The notes beneath the pieces were generated by a model. It was given only the letters and a program-made list of their open reading frames with translations, searched no databases and had not been told where the DNA came from. A stretch of 64,000 nucleotides of DNA, taken from the NCBI RefSeq assembly GCF_027942865.1, contig NC_134523.1, positions 1 to 64,000 on the forward strand, written 5' to 3'. A program made the translations under genes and the position numbers. Shown in pieces: positions 46,530 through 63,860 of this stretch (the first letter of the stretch is position 1; each line of letters starts with the position of its first letter). Source of the stretch: Odontesthes bonariensis (Eukaryota; Chordata; Actinopteri; Atheriniformes; Atherinopsidae).

Positions 46530-46661
46530 GAATTGAATTGAATTGAATTGAATTGAATTGAATTGAATTGAATTGAATTGAATTGGATTGAATCGAATTG
46601 AATTGAATTGAATTGAATTGAATTGAATTGAATTGAATTGAATTGAATTGAATTGAATTGG
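46530..46661. repeat. AATTG pentanucleotide microsatellite
   Basis: About 26 AATTG units with a few substitutions, immediately after CAATAAACTCTTG, the usual 3' end of a LINE. Probably grew from the element's short tail repeat. Confidence 0.9.
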
Positions 46662-47223
46662 ACCCTGCTTGGTGGTACAGGCCCATGAATGGACTGAAAC
46701 TGTCACTCAGGGCTCAGAAATCAGCTGCTGATGAACGATACGAGGACCGCACAGACGCGCCTTTCTTAGCAGCAGCGTGTCTTAATACATGATGAGAAGG
46801 TCCCGGAGAGGCCAGACTTATTTATAACACAACCATGCTTATTGTTGTCATCACAACATGGCTTCCCACGCTTCATTAAGGGGCTCAGGAACATCTCAGG
46901 AACATCTCAGGAACATCTCGTAGTGATAAGTGACCTCAGGAGGTTCAGGCTGGGTGTGCCTGACCCTGAAAAGATCAGACGGATGAGCTCGCTCTGTTTC
47001 ATGTTTCACATCCAGCCCTCGCGTCATGAGACACGGGAGCTTCCTCCGAGCGTCAGGTTGCTGCTGCTGCTGTCGTTTCATCTCAAAGGAGGCCGTGAGC
47101 TCAGGAAAAGGAACTGAGAAGAATAACGGAAGTAACCGCGGAAGAAAATGTGTTTCTAACGGCTTCCTTCTCAGAGTTACAGCACCGACAGCAGCCACAT
47201 TAACGAAGCTAAAGTCGCTTTGA
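46662..47223. other. No gene recognised
   Basis: About 560 bp. GGAACATCTC is repeated three times near 46890-46920. Frames of up to 122 codons have no domain. Confidence 0.4.
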
Positions 47224-47814
47224 GCATACTCATCGATCAGACAGTATGCAGAGCGTTTACCCACAATGCATTTCGCTCCTGCCCGAGCTGAAATCAGCCG
47301 GCCTGAAGCTGATTTCTCTTAAGCTCTAAACTCTGTAAACTTTAGCAACATTTGAAACATTTTCAGGTGAGAAAGTAGTCGTTTAGATCCCCAACGTGTT
47401 GAAAACCTGACAAAATACCGGCTGTTTACCATTTTGTTCCCACGAATTCGGCGCTACTAAAGCTAGCCGCAGTGAGCTAACGCACTTCCTGTTATTTTCA
47501 CAAAATAAAATACCCGTTGCCTTTTATCATAGGGAAAGCCATTACCATACAATTGGTGCTTTTGTTTTGAAAACAGGAAGTGAACCTACCCTCGTTGTAG
47601 CTAGCTTGAAACTGCCGTTTTGACAGGAAATGACGATCGGCGACGTCACGTTACGTTGCATCTTGGGTAGTTTGAGTATGAGTAGTAACCTCATGATGCA
47701 TACCCAACATTTAGGAGAATCTAGTATGCATCCGGGAACTTCTGCTTACTCAAACTCGCATACTAACTCAAAAAATTAGTAGAAGTAGGAGAAGTATGCG
47801 GTTTGGAACACAGC
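47224..47814 (+). mobile_element. MITE copy D, lacking the heptamer array
   Basis: Starts at GCATACTCATCGATCAGACA, i.e. at the last heptamer-like unit, and runs through the full conserved interior to GCGGTTTGGAACACAGCC. The left TIR and array are absent. It adjoins the inverted copy of the 638-bp transposon. Confidence 0.8.
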
Positions 47815-48515
47815 CAAAGAAACAAACAACGCGATGGAGAATGCTCCGTTGGGCATCGAGTTTGTGCAACAAGCAGCTCATCACAGAGCAAATGTAGAGG
47901 GACGTAGCTTCATCTGGCTCTGCGTTCTCCATCTTTCTCCAATGCCTGAGTTTGTTGTTGTTGTTGGTGGTGAAGAGGTCAACAGGAAGTGGCTCTATTA
48001 GCAACAGCTGGAATGGGTACAGCGCCACCTATCATACCGGGGTATGACACGCTTTGTGCCTCTGATCCCATTCATTCACCGCCATATATCCAAGGAGAAT
48101 TACCCTTGCTCAGCTCGTTAGGGACCGAGCAGTGAAACTTTCTTTCTTTCTTATTCTTTGCAAAAGGTGCTCGAAAACTCTTGAAATTTTGCGAGCGCCA
48201 CCTGCCAGTCAACGACATGAAAGAATCTAAACTTTATATTTTTGGGACTCGCTCATTGACTCTGTAGCGCCCCCTACGATGCTTAAAAATGATCCCCGCA
48301 TTGGGGTTAGTTTCGCATAGGATGACAAAATTCGGTACACTCATTCATCATGCCCAGACGCACAAAAAAGTCTCACGCCGCCATGGTCCCACGTCCACAG
48401 GAAGGCGCCATTTTGGATGGAAAGTGAGTTTTCGTGCCATTTTTGACCGATTCCACGCCTTGTTCTTTTTGTAATTTAGCCAATTATCCGATCCTTTCAG
48501 TATCATGTGACCCCA
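47815..48515 (-). mobile_element. Second copy of the long-TIR DNA transposon, with nested insertion
   Basis: 47815-48105 is the complement of about 30115-30410, and 48466-48515 is the complement of its left TIR (ends GTGACCCCACTGA). Between them, 48107-48465 is foreign: it starts GCTCAGCTCGTTAGGGACCG and resembles an independent repeat. The element was therefore broken by at least one insertion. Confidence 0.75.
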
Positions 48516-49551
48516 CTGACAGAGAAAAGCCTGGGAGATATGCACATGTTCACTACTAATGACCCCGCTGTTCACGGCTTAAGATGCGGTGTTCAAGGAG
48601 GCTTCTTTCTTTTGCTTGAGCTCCAGTCCAAAGCAGCAGATATCCACATCTGGAGCGAACACGGGAAGATATTTAACCTTTTTTACTATTTGAAACTATA
48701 TAAAACTGGTCAGAACCAGATAAATACAGAAAAAACACAGAAAAACAAAGAAATAGAGTGGCTCATTCATGCCCGTGGAAGATTTAGAGCTCAGTTAGAG
48801 GCTGTTAAGTTGTTATGAAATGATCGAATTCATGATATTTGATTTGTTTAATACGGAAACGACCTTCTTTAATAAGCTTCCTGTCTGAGATCCTCACGGC
48901 CGGATGTGTCAAAGGTTTGATTGTTGCGGCTGCTGCTCGTGACCAAGAGGTTGCGTAACAATTTAAAATCATGATGCTGATGAAACAGTTTACAGCACGA
49001 GTCTCTGAGTCTCTGAGTCTCTGAGTCTGCTGGCTCTCGCCATCCAAACGTGTTTCTCTGACATGCGATCGAGATATTTTACTGTTTTCTCAAAGTTCCT
49101 CAGAGCTGTGCCATTTAAAGCCGAGGTTCTGGTTCCATTTGGCTCATGAACAACATGAACTGCACCATCTGGACCATCTTTTTGATGTAACTCATTTGAA
49201 ATCTGTAAAGGCACAAGCAGCGAAAAGGCTCAAAAACTGTCAAATGAACACGCTGTCGGGGCTCCAAATGATTTTCTTCTGGTGAAACTGTCACTAAAGT
49301 GACACGGAACGACTGTGAGATGTTATAAAACGCTAATGAGGCGACGGTGAGGGTGGAAGTTGTGTGAAACCATGAAGTGACGCACCAGAGAAGCCAGTTT
49401 GAGCTCCATCTGAAGCAAAGCTGACTGAGAAGGTTTCACTTTGCATCTTCAGGGTAGAGTTATGGATAAAAACAGGTTGAACTGGAATCACTCACAGAGG
49501 GTGAGAGGTGTCGGTGTGGTGTGATCGGATCTGGACCGGCTCAGTGTGTAA
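48516..49551. other. No gene recognised
   Basis: About 1 kb. CTCTGAGT is repeated near 49000-49026. A 103-codon frame (48507-48818) and a 74-codon minus frame (49214-48990) have no recognised domain. Confidence 0.4.
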
Positions 49552-49680
49552 TCCAATCCAATTTTATTTATAAAGCACTTTACAACAACCTCAGTTGACC
49601 AAATTGCTGTACAGAAAAATAAAAACAAAAAATTAAAAGAATAAAAGAATAAAATACAAGAATAAATTAAAAAATATACA
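49552..49680 (-). mobile_element. Retroposon 3'-tail-like fragment
   Basis: AATCCAATTTTATTTATAAA then GCACTTTACAACAACCTCAG and GCTGTACAGAAAAATAAAAA fit an inverted retroposon tail followed by A-rich DNA. Confidence 0.45.
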
Positions 49681-50009
49681 ACAGCTACATAATTTAAAAC
49701 AATAATAATACTAAAAAATTTTTTTTTAAAAAGCGTGTAAAGCTGTGCGTGTTGGCTCTGGTTCTCATCCAGGACCCGACCTGATAAGCTGCCAGCTGGC
49801 TCTGCACCCGGCCCGCTTCCTCTCCCCCTGCACAACAATCACTGACACCGTGAAGTCTTCCTTCTTCTAAATGAGGCGTGACTGTCATGTGTCGGTGGGA
49901 CCAAACCCAGGATTCTCAGCTGATTCTGAAGGAGGCGTTCAGCAGCCAAAGCAGCTTCGCTCTGACAGGAAGCTGATGGCTTTGATAACTGAATGATTCA
50001 GTCAGTCAG

Positions 50010-50880
50010 TAACTGTAAAAAAATATTAAGTTACAAGTTAAGTTACAGTTAAAATTATAAATAATTACAACAGCATAAAACAGTATTTGTAATGAATTGC
50101 TGTCCAAATCTGGCCTGGCTGACGCGTCCACATCTGGATGAGATGGTGGTCTGGGAACTAGGTGTGCATTTTCTCGTATTTGAGGCGTGGTTTACGAATG
50201 CCTAGAGCCGTTTATTGGGCGCTACGAATGTCTATCAAATGACGTCTGGTTCTTCCCATGCTGCTTTGCGCGCGATTCATAGCCAATCGTATCACTTATA
50301 CCAGATGACGTATGTAGAGCCACAGAAATTCGACGAGGAAGAAGAAGACGCGTTGTTCTTTTTTAAAGTAAACTTGCGTTCTAAGCTCCTTAAAACACTT
50401 TCTAAGGCTGCATCGAACGGTAACGTTGTGTCCGCTGCCATGTTGGATTAACACTCTACAAGCTTCGGTGTCGCGCATAGACGTCGTCATCGTCTTGCTG
50501 CCCCCCCGTTCTGTGATTGGTTCCCTAACTCAGGCAAAAATAAGGGCGGTGGTTTCCAGGCTGCCTTTGCAGTGAGAATGAAATCGCGTGCAAAGCAGCA
50601 TGGGAATTCCCAGGCTAGTCCAAATCCAAAATACGTTATTATACTGTTAAATAAATTACAGTAGATGCGCTGTAAAATTACTAAAACACAGTTATCCTAC
50701 CGTCATGTAATGTAATCCAAAAAACAGTAATATACTGTTAGAATAAATAACAGTTGCACTGCAAAATAACAGTAAAATAACAGTATTTCACTGTTATTTT
50801 ATTAGAACAGTATTTTACTGTTATTTTATTAGAACAGTATTTTACTGTTATTTTACTGGGGAATTCTTTACAGTGTACCT
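50010..50880. mobile_element. Decayed ACTGTAAA-type DNA element(s)
   Basis: AACTGTAAAAAAATATTAAG near 50010 and TTCTTTACAGTGTACC near 50870 look like inverted ends. The right part has inverted ACAGTATTTTACTGTTATTT units at 50760-50870. The middle (about 50125-50625) differs in character and may be another insertion. Boundaries are uncertain. Confidence 0.4.
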
Positions 50881-51033
50881 GTAGTGGGAGAGTAGTTCTC
50901 TTTTGGCTCTCATGTTTTCCATCATCAGGATGAGTTTTTCTCACAGCTTTCAGGCCTGTTTGCTGCATCATGACAACACAATGATGTTTATTTTTTTACC
51001 GTGATGGGTGGACGGTGTTTGAGGAGATTGGAC

Positions 51034-51226
51034 TGAAGACAATCTGTTGGTTTCCTTAGCTGGGAAACTGTTTTTGAATTGGCTCTATATGAATAAATTG
51101 GATTATTTTATAAATAATTATGATTACAATGAATTGAATTCCAATTGGCTTGAATTGGACTTTATTATCTAAGTGCCTTGAGATGATATTTGTTGTATTT
51201 GGCGCTATATAAATAAAATTAATTGA
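51034..51226. mobile_element. Retroposon tail
   Basis: Near-identical to 44450-44590 and continues to TTTGGCGCTATATAAATAAA. No coding part remains. Confidence 0.6.
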
Positions 51227-51576
51227 ACGTGCTCGCTGCTGTGTCTGAACACTCTGACCCAGCACACATCAGGTACCATCTGCAGTACGGCACAGTTATG
51301 TAACGCAGAGGGTTAGTGGACCACAGCTGGACCACAGCTTAGATGAGCATGATGTCATCTCTGTTTTCTCAGAATTTATATAATTCTCCTCATGCCAGCT
51401 CAGCTCCATAAGCTCCTCGGCCGCAGAAATTCTCTGATGGTTCCATCTGAGATTTTAAGATGCACACTCATGTGTATATTCCATCTTTAGTTAGTAATCT
51501 TATGGCTTCATGGGGGTTTTGTTGGGGATGTGGATCAGTCCGCAGCAGAGGTGACGCATCCTGCAGACCAGCCCGC

Positions 51577-51598
51577 TGCGTGCGCGCGCGCGCGCGCC
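51577..51598. repeat. CG dinucleotide run
   Basis: A GCGTGCGCGCGCGCGCGCGC tract about 230 bp upstream of the sgk1 TATA box, within a CpG-rich region of about 51570-52060. Alternating CG can adopt Z-DNA. Confidence 0.8.
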
Positions 51599-51767
51599 GA
51601 TGGAGCGGATCCATTCAGAGAAAATGAGGATGAAGAGGCGGGAGGCAGATGGCCCCCTTCCTCCTCCTCCTCCTCCTCCTCCGCTTCCTCCGCTGCGGTG
51701 AGCTCTGCCGCGTCATCCCGCCGCGCGGCAGAGCGGCGCGGCTCGGCTCCGCTGCGGCGGAATCCCG

Positions 51768-51775
51768 TGACGTCA
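51768..51775. promoter_or_regulatory. Palindromic CRE (TGACGTCA)
   Basis: A perfect 8-bp cAMP response element 53 bp upstream of the TATA box of the sgk1 gene, a position typical for functional CREB/ATF sites. Regulation by cAMP is plausible for an SGK gene; binding here is inference. Confidence 0.6.
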
Positions 51776-51828
51776 CGGCTCGTTGCCCCGGTTACGCGGC
51801 TGACGCGGCGCGCTGACGCGGCGCTTGG

Positions 51829-51836
51829 TATAAAAG
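51829..51836 (+). promoter_or_regulatory. TATA box of sgk1
   Basis: TATAAAAG in a GC-rich setting, 137 bp upstream of the sgk1 ATG. It predicts transcription starting near 51855-51865 and a 5' UTR of about 110 bp. Confidence 0.7.
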
Positions 51837-51972
51837 CGCCCGCGCTGGCTCGCGCAGCGGCAGTCATTGAGCTTTGTGAGTTCGTGCTCGTGAGTTGGAG
51901 CAGAGAAGCAGCGGGACCGCGGCGGTGTTGTGTCCGTTTTTCTGCGCTGTTTTCCGGATCTTGTCGCTCAGC

Positions 51973-58562
<6,590 letters not shown>

Positions 58563-59278
58563 GCGGCGGCGCCTCCGACTCTCCGTCCTGGGAGCGGACA
58601 GGAAGCAGAACCAACGCTCCGGACCGGGCGTTACCCCGAGCGGGCCGGACTAGGCGGACGCTCTCTGGAGGATTTGGTGCATGACTTGTGTACAGAGGCG
58701 ACTCTCCCGTTGCAGCATCACTGGCTCTAAACTTCTGCCTCAACCATCCAAAACAATGTTGTATGGAAGCCCTCTAGGGTCAGAAAGCTGCTCTGAGCTG
58801 CGGCGGCACGGAGGGAAGTGCCTGATGCAGGGGAGGTCCGATGGAGAGAGCCGGTTCTATCCGTCATGTTTGGACTTCTGAGCGGCCCGAGCGCCTTTGT
58901 TCCGAAGGTTCAAACCGTTTTTCTTCTCCTTCAGAGTTCAGGATGCATCTTTTTTTTTTGCACTCGAAGGAAACAACGGTCGGGGGAAAAAGTGTTTGGA
59001 AGCAGCTTTGGATCAGAAAGGTGCACATATCCTGCTTTTTCTGTAATATCTCCGCTCTGGACTAAAGAACGACGGCGTTTGGATCCCAGAACCTGCCGGG
59101 GACACTTGGACCAAACGGAGCGCTTCGTTCGCCCGTTTGTCCGCACAAACTGAAAACCTTCACCGTACTGTGTAGATTCCATTCGATGTTTCACATCCGC
59201 GGTTTACTTCAGAGGAAGCTCTGCGTATATTGTGTTTTTTGTTTTGTTTTGTTTTGTTTTGTTTATTTTGTTAAACGG

Positions 59279-59713
59279 TAGGGGTGGGACGATAATATGC
59301 TTTGGTCATGATTCGATTGTATCACGATTCTTGATAATTGCGATTCTACAAGTATTGCGATTCGATATCAGTAATTCGATATCAATCAGTAATTGCAATT
59401 TTCTTCCACCTTAAAAAAAAAACAACAAGTTGACTCATGCACTTCTAGAATGAATGTCGTTACCATAAACGATGTACATCAGTTGAAATAAACGTCAGCT
59501 GCTGGACTGACTGACACAGACTGAGACAAAAAGAGGCACTTTTTTTTTAAAGTTTACAGTTACAAAATGAATTGAAATGTCCACACAGCACAAATGCGGG
59601 GCTAGTTTTAACATAACTTAATGTAATAAATTGATGAAGTTTTATCTGGACACAGATATGACGTAATATAATCGATTCAGGGGAGAAAAATCGATGTTTT
59701 TCGCCCACCCCTA
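59279..59713. mobile_element. 435-bp hAT-type MITE with perfect 8-bp duplication
   Basis: Ends TAGGGGTGGGACGAT and CGCCCACCCCTA are inverted. Flanks TTAAACGG at 59271-59278 and 59714-59721 are identical, an 8-bp target duplication as expected for hAT. The interior is full of CGATT/AATCG motifs. Intact duplication suggests a fairly recent insertion in the sgk1 3' region. Confidence 0.85.
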
Positions 59714-60032
59714 TTAAACGGTGTCATACACCAAAAAGGTGCCCGCATTGGGCTTACAAGACACACCATAAGTAATAAAAAGCAATCGTCAAAAGAACAT
59801 CTCCATAATTGCTAATCCAACATATACGGTCCTCAGTAGACAACAACCCCACTTCCAACACATATTGGGCTAAATAAAACACTTTTTCGCTAAACAAATA
59901 TGTAAATCTGCACTCATCGGACATAGAAAACAAATCATGACATTCCAAGGTCAATTTAAGGAAGAGCTTAAGTCTAAATACATGGAAAAAAAGGACAGTA
60001 AAACACAAAATGCATCTCATTTTCCACCTCAT

Positions 60033-60767
60033 TTAAGGCGAGACACGGCAGGCAAAAACAGGGATTTTTCATGCAGTGGTCAAATGTTTAGATTATGGGC
60101 CAGTCTACTCCTTCAATATGTGTTCTTTCAACCTGCTATAAAGAAAACGTTGAAGACATAAATTAAAATGTTTATTTCATCACATTTTGTTTAATCGCGG
60201 CAGTGCGTTTCGCCCAAATTTACCAACATGAATTCCCCTATTTAAATCTTTAAATGCCGTTTTCTGCAGTTTTTTTGTATTTTTCCAGTATCGATATCTC
60301 AGCCTATGGAGCACCTACTAACACCAAACTTTCCAGTTATACACTTAGCAGTATTCTGAAGATATTTACAGAAGGATTTGTTGATAAATCATTCCTGGCC
60401 TGATTTAGGTGACATTATAATAAAAAAATATGGCGAAAATCCATGTTTTTTAGGCTATGGGCAGTACATTTTGATTTCCTAGGAAATGAAAGCAGATCTC
60501 CTGAAATCCCTCTGTAATGTTCTTTTCATTTTGTGTGTAAACAAAATGAAAAAAGAATTTTGCACCTGGCTTTATCATATGTTCAGATCTATCTTCCGGA
60601 AATATCTGCAAATGTGCGCATATTTAATGAGATAATGCCTAATTTGCATAATTAAACTTGTAATACATTTTTTTTCATACTTGTATAAGTAATCAACTGA
60701 GGAAGTTTCATGGTGATATCTATTATTTTTAAATATTACCCTATTCACCTGTAGTGTCTCGCCTTAA
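60033..60767 (+). mobile_element. 735-bp TTAA element, copy 2
   Basis: TTAAGGCGAGACAC at the left and GTGTCTCGCCTTAA at the right are perfect inverted repeats. The body matches 32842-33559. Confidence 0.85.
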
Positions 60768-61538
60768 GTCACACAGACTTTATCAAACAATACATTCTCA
60801 GTTTAGTTTTGAAAGGTTCCACAAAAAAAAACTTTTTTTTATTATGAATGACTAAACACTTCCACCTGTACATATATCTTTACATGCATAGATTTGTGAG
60901 AACTATATGTCTATATATTCTATTTTTGGTTTGAATCTGAACCAGTAACTGATATCTGCTGTAAGGAAGGACTTCTCTTATCGAATTCAACCAGCAATAA
61001 CGTGCACACTGTAACCTGATATCCATCTTATTTAAACCGTTTGCTGTTTTATTGCAAACACAAAGCGTGGACGTCTTTGTTTCATGGTGTAGAGAAGAAC
61101 TGTGACTGTCTCGTGCCTGATCCGTGTTCGTTACGTGTTCGTTTCTTTCCTAAAACCTTCTCGCTCCCCCTTTTCTGGAAGGTAATCTGTAAAAAGAAGA
61201 AGTGCTTTGTTATGTCGGAGAAGTGCAATAAATTATTAATGCAGAATATCCTTTTATCGCATTTCTGTTCTTAAGTTATTAAGAGAAGATTCCTGAATGT
61301 GTCCACCTTTTCCTTCTGGTTCTCGCACTGAAAATGAACTTAATTCTGTTGAATATGGAAAAAAAAAACAAAAAAAAAAACAAGGCAACGCACAGTTCTT
61401 GGATCATTTTCTTCCACATTTGGAAGCTTTTGTCTTTATTTTTATGTGTATTTATTTTCATTCCACCGTGTAAAAAAAAAAAGATCATTTTACATGAATT
61501 GCTGAAACACTGGACTGTAATCTGTGTCAGAAATGGAA

Positions 61539-61544
61539 AATAAA
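61539..61544 (+). promoter_or_regulatory. Candidate poly(A) signal for sgk1
   Basis: AATAAA in AAATGGAAAATAAAATCT. Another AATAAA is at 61227-61232. Either may be used. Confidence 0.35.
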
Positions 61545-61560
61545 ATCTCTAAATCCAAGT

Positions 61561-62136
61561 TAACTGCTCAGTTTGTAAGGCTGTAGTTCCACTTTTTCAC
61601 AATATGATGACATAAAAACGCTCTGAATCCAAAGACCGGTTTCCCTCAGAGCAGCCAGACTTTCCTGTAATCTTTTAAGTGATCGTCAGCAACAGTTCTC
61701 CAGGCTCGTGTGCAGGTAATCACTCACCTGTTGTCAGTATTCAGAGCTCAGAGGTCTTCTTCTGTGGTTCTTCCTGTTCATAGTTTCCCTTTTCCTGCCT
61801 CACCACCACCTTTAGTTTAGCTCAAATGAACCATTATTCACTTTAAACCCTCATCTCGTGAGTTTTATATGAAGATGAGCAGCTCAAAGTGGAGAAACTG
61901 TGAAAATATGAAAATAATTTGATGTTATTCTATTTTTTTTGTTTTATCTTTATCTTAATAAACGAGTACAAGCTTTATGTTTAGCCTTTTAAGTCAGTTA
62001 GACCTTATCTAGTCCTAAAAAAAAAGCTTAATTCCATTAGAACAGTATTTTGTATTGTTGTAAATGACAGCTGATCTTAAAATTTAAGACAAAAGAACAT
62101 TTTCCACAGTTATAAACAAGCTGTCTGTCGGTAAAG
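61561..62136. other. Downstream intergenic; left copy of a duplicated block
   Basis: No gene. 61932-62160 (TTTTATCTTTATCTTAATAA to GCTGTCTGTCGGTAAAGTAT) recurs at about 63556-63780 with few differences, including the adjacent MITE end, so a block was duplicated. Confidence 0.6.
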
Positions 62137-62752
62137 TATGGAAGCCCGTTTCCGCCATGTAAAAAATAAATTTAGAAATACTATCTCATATTTATGAGAT
62201 ACTAAATCGAAATTATGAGATAGTATCTCATAATTTCGATTTAGTATCTCATAATTTCGACTTAGTATCTCATAATTTCGATTTAGTATCTCATAATTTC
62301 AATTTAGTATCTCATAATTTCGACTTAGTATCTCTTAATTTCGATTTAGTATCTCATAATTTTGACTTAGTATCTCATAATTTCGACTTAGTATCTCATA
62401 ATTTCGATTTAGTATCTCATAATTTCGACTTAGTATCTCATAATTTCGATTTAGTATCTCATAATTTCGACTTAGTATCTCATAATTTCGATTTAGTATC
62501 TCATAATTTCAATTTAGTATCTCATAATTTCGACTTAGTATCTCTTAATTTCGACTTAGTATCTCTTAATTTCGATTTAGTATCTCATAATTTTGACTTA
62601 GTATCTCATAATTTCGACTTAGTATCTCATAATTTCGATTTAGTATCTCATAATTTCGATTTAGTATCTCATAATTTCGACTTAGTATCTCATAATTTTG
62701 AGATAGTATTTCTAAATGTATTCTTATTAAGTGGCGGAAACGGGCTTCCATA
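62137..62752. mobile_element. Palindromic MITE with internal 22-bp array
   Basis: Ends TATGGAAGCCCGTTTCCGCC and GGCGGAAACGGGCTTCCATA are perfect inverted repeats. GTAAAG flanks both sides (62131-62136 and 62753-62758); alternatively the TA at each end is the duplication. Inside lie AAATTTAGAAATACTATCTC and its inverse bracketing the array. Truncated copy at 63756-63860. Confidence 0.8.
62218..62700. repeat. 22-bp tandem array, about 22 copies
   Basis: Unit TTTCGATTTAGTATCTCATA+AT, alternating mainly between CGATTTAG and CGACTTAG variants, with a few CTCTTAAT units. A larger repeated block is suggested: CTCTTAAT variants recur near 62332 and 62542. Confidence 0.9.
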
Positions 62753-63555
62753 GTAAAGAGCCTCTATCCAGAGTAAAAGACGCTGGAACAAAGCTGGCAG
62801 CATCTAAACTCCTCCACCTGCTCATATAACACCGCATTTCCGCTCACCTGTGCCGCTGCACCTGCCGTTTCCCATCGCGACCAACAGGGACCCTGCGCAT
62901 GCGCAACAGACCCCGCAAAGCCCAACTTCCTGCCAAATAGTGCTCCCTAACATCAGACCCCGCAAAGCCCACTTCCTGCCAAATAGTGCTCCCTAACAAC
63001 AGACAAAGCTTGAGACCAGTGGATTCCTGTGCCGACGCTGAATAACGGCGCTCCTGTTCCCCCCCTTCAATGGTAAGGCCGCACGGACCGCTGCGGGGGG
63101 CCCGCCGGGTTCGCTCGGTGTGCCGGGGCCGGGGCTCGCGGGTCCCGGGTTTGAGTCGCGTCCACACGCCGCCTCCACCTATGGCTGCTGGTCCCGACTA
63201 ATCTCTGGAGCGGAAAAACTTTTAACGCCAAACTCAGCGTAGCCTGTGTTTTGGGTTGGCGTCACCCACCGAGTGTTGAACTAATATTCTAATATTATTA
63301 GATACTAATATTATTAGATACTAATATTTTATAATATGATTTATCTCAGAGGAATCAGGCTGCGGCTAGCTAACGCTAAGCTAGCATTGTTGTCATTGGG
63401 TGGAGACTAAATCCCGGCGGCTGGGCTGTATTATGTGGTTGTGTCAGAGCTAATTTGTTCATGTTTAGCCTCTTGTATATTAGTAGAACTCGTGTAGTTG
63501 GGTTTTACCTGCACCGAGCTGTCGCTTTTCAGGAGGTGAGGATGTTAATCTATTT
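62753..63555. other. CpG-rich region, no gene called
   Basis: A 45-50-bp direct repeat (CAGACCCCGCAAAGCCCA to GTGCTCCCTAACA) occupies about 62907-63001. 63060-63180 is GC- and CpG-rich and might be the promoter or first exon of a gene beyond the window, but I find no convincing start. AATATTATTAGATACT is repeated near 63285-63330. Confidence 0.35.
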
Positions 63556-63860
63556 TTTGTTTTATCTTTATCTTAATAAACGAGTACAAGCTTTATGTTT
63601 AGCCTTTTAAGTCAGTTAGACCTTATCTAGTCCTAAAAAAAAAAGCTTAATTTCATTATAACAGTATTTTGTATTGTTGTAAATGACAGCTGATCTTAAA
63701 ATTTAAGATAAAAGAACATTTTCCATAGTTATAAACAAGCTGTCTGTCGGTAAAGTATGGAAGCCCGTTTCCGCCACTTAATAAAAATAAATTTAGAAAT
63801 ACTATCTCAATTATGAGATACTAAGTCAAAATTATGAGATGCTAAGTGGAAATTATGAGT
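63556..63860. repeat. Right copy of the 61932 block with truncated MITE
   Basis: 63556-63780 matches 61932-62160. TATGGAAGCCCGTTTCCGCC starts at 63756 and is followed by only three or so ATTATGAGATACTAAG units before the element breaks off. Confidence 0.75.

Larger units (their letters stand above)
58563..61560 (+). other. Probable sgk1 3' UTR and insertions
   Basis: No further coding sequence follows the sgk1 stop. 58563-59270 and about 60770-61560 look unique; between them lie two DNA elements (59279-59713 and 60033-60767). If the message ends at the AATAAA at 61539, the 3' UTR is about 3 kb; an earlier AATAAA is at 61227. The true end cannot be told from sequence alone. Confidence 0.4.

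Noticed and set aside
63060..63180. CpG-rich segment with GGGTTTGAGTC, resembling a tRNA-type B box or a gene start
   Set aside because: No matching A box, no cloverleaf that I can draw, and no convincing exon; left as unassigned.
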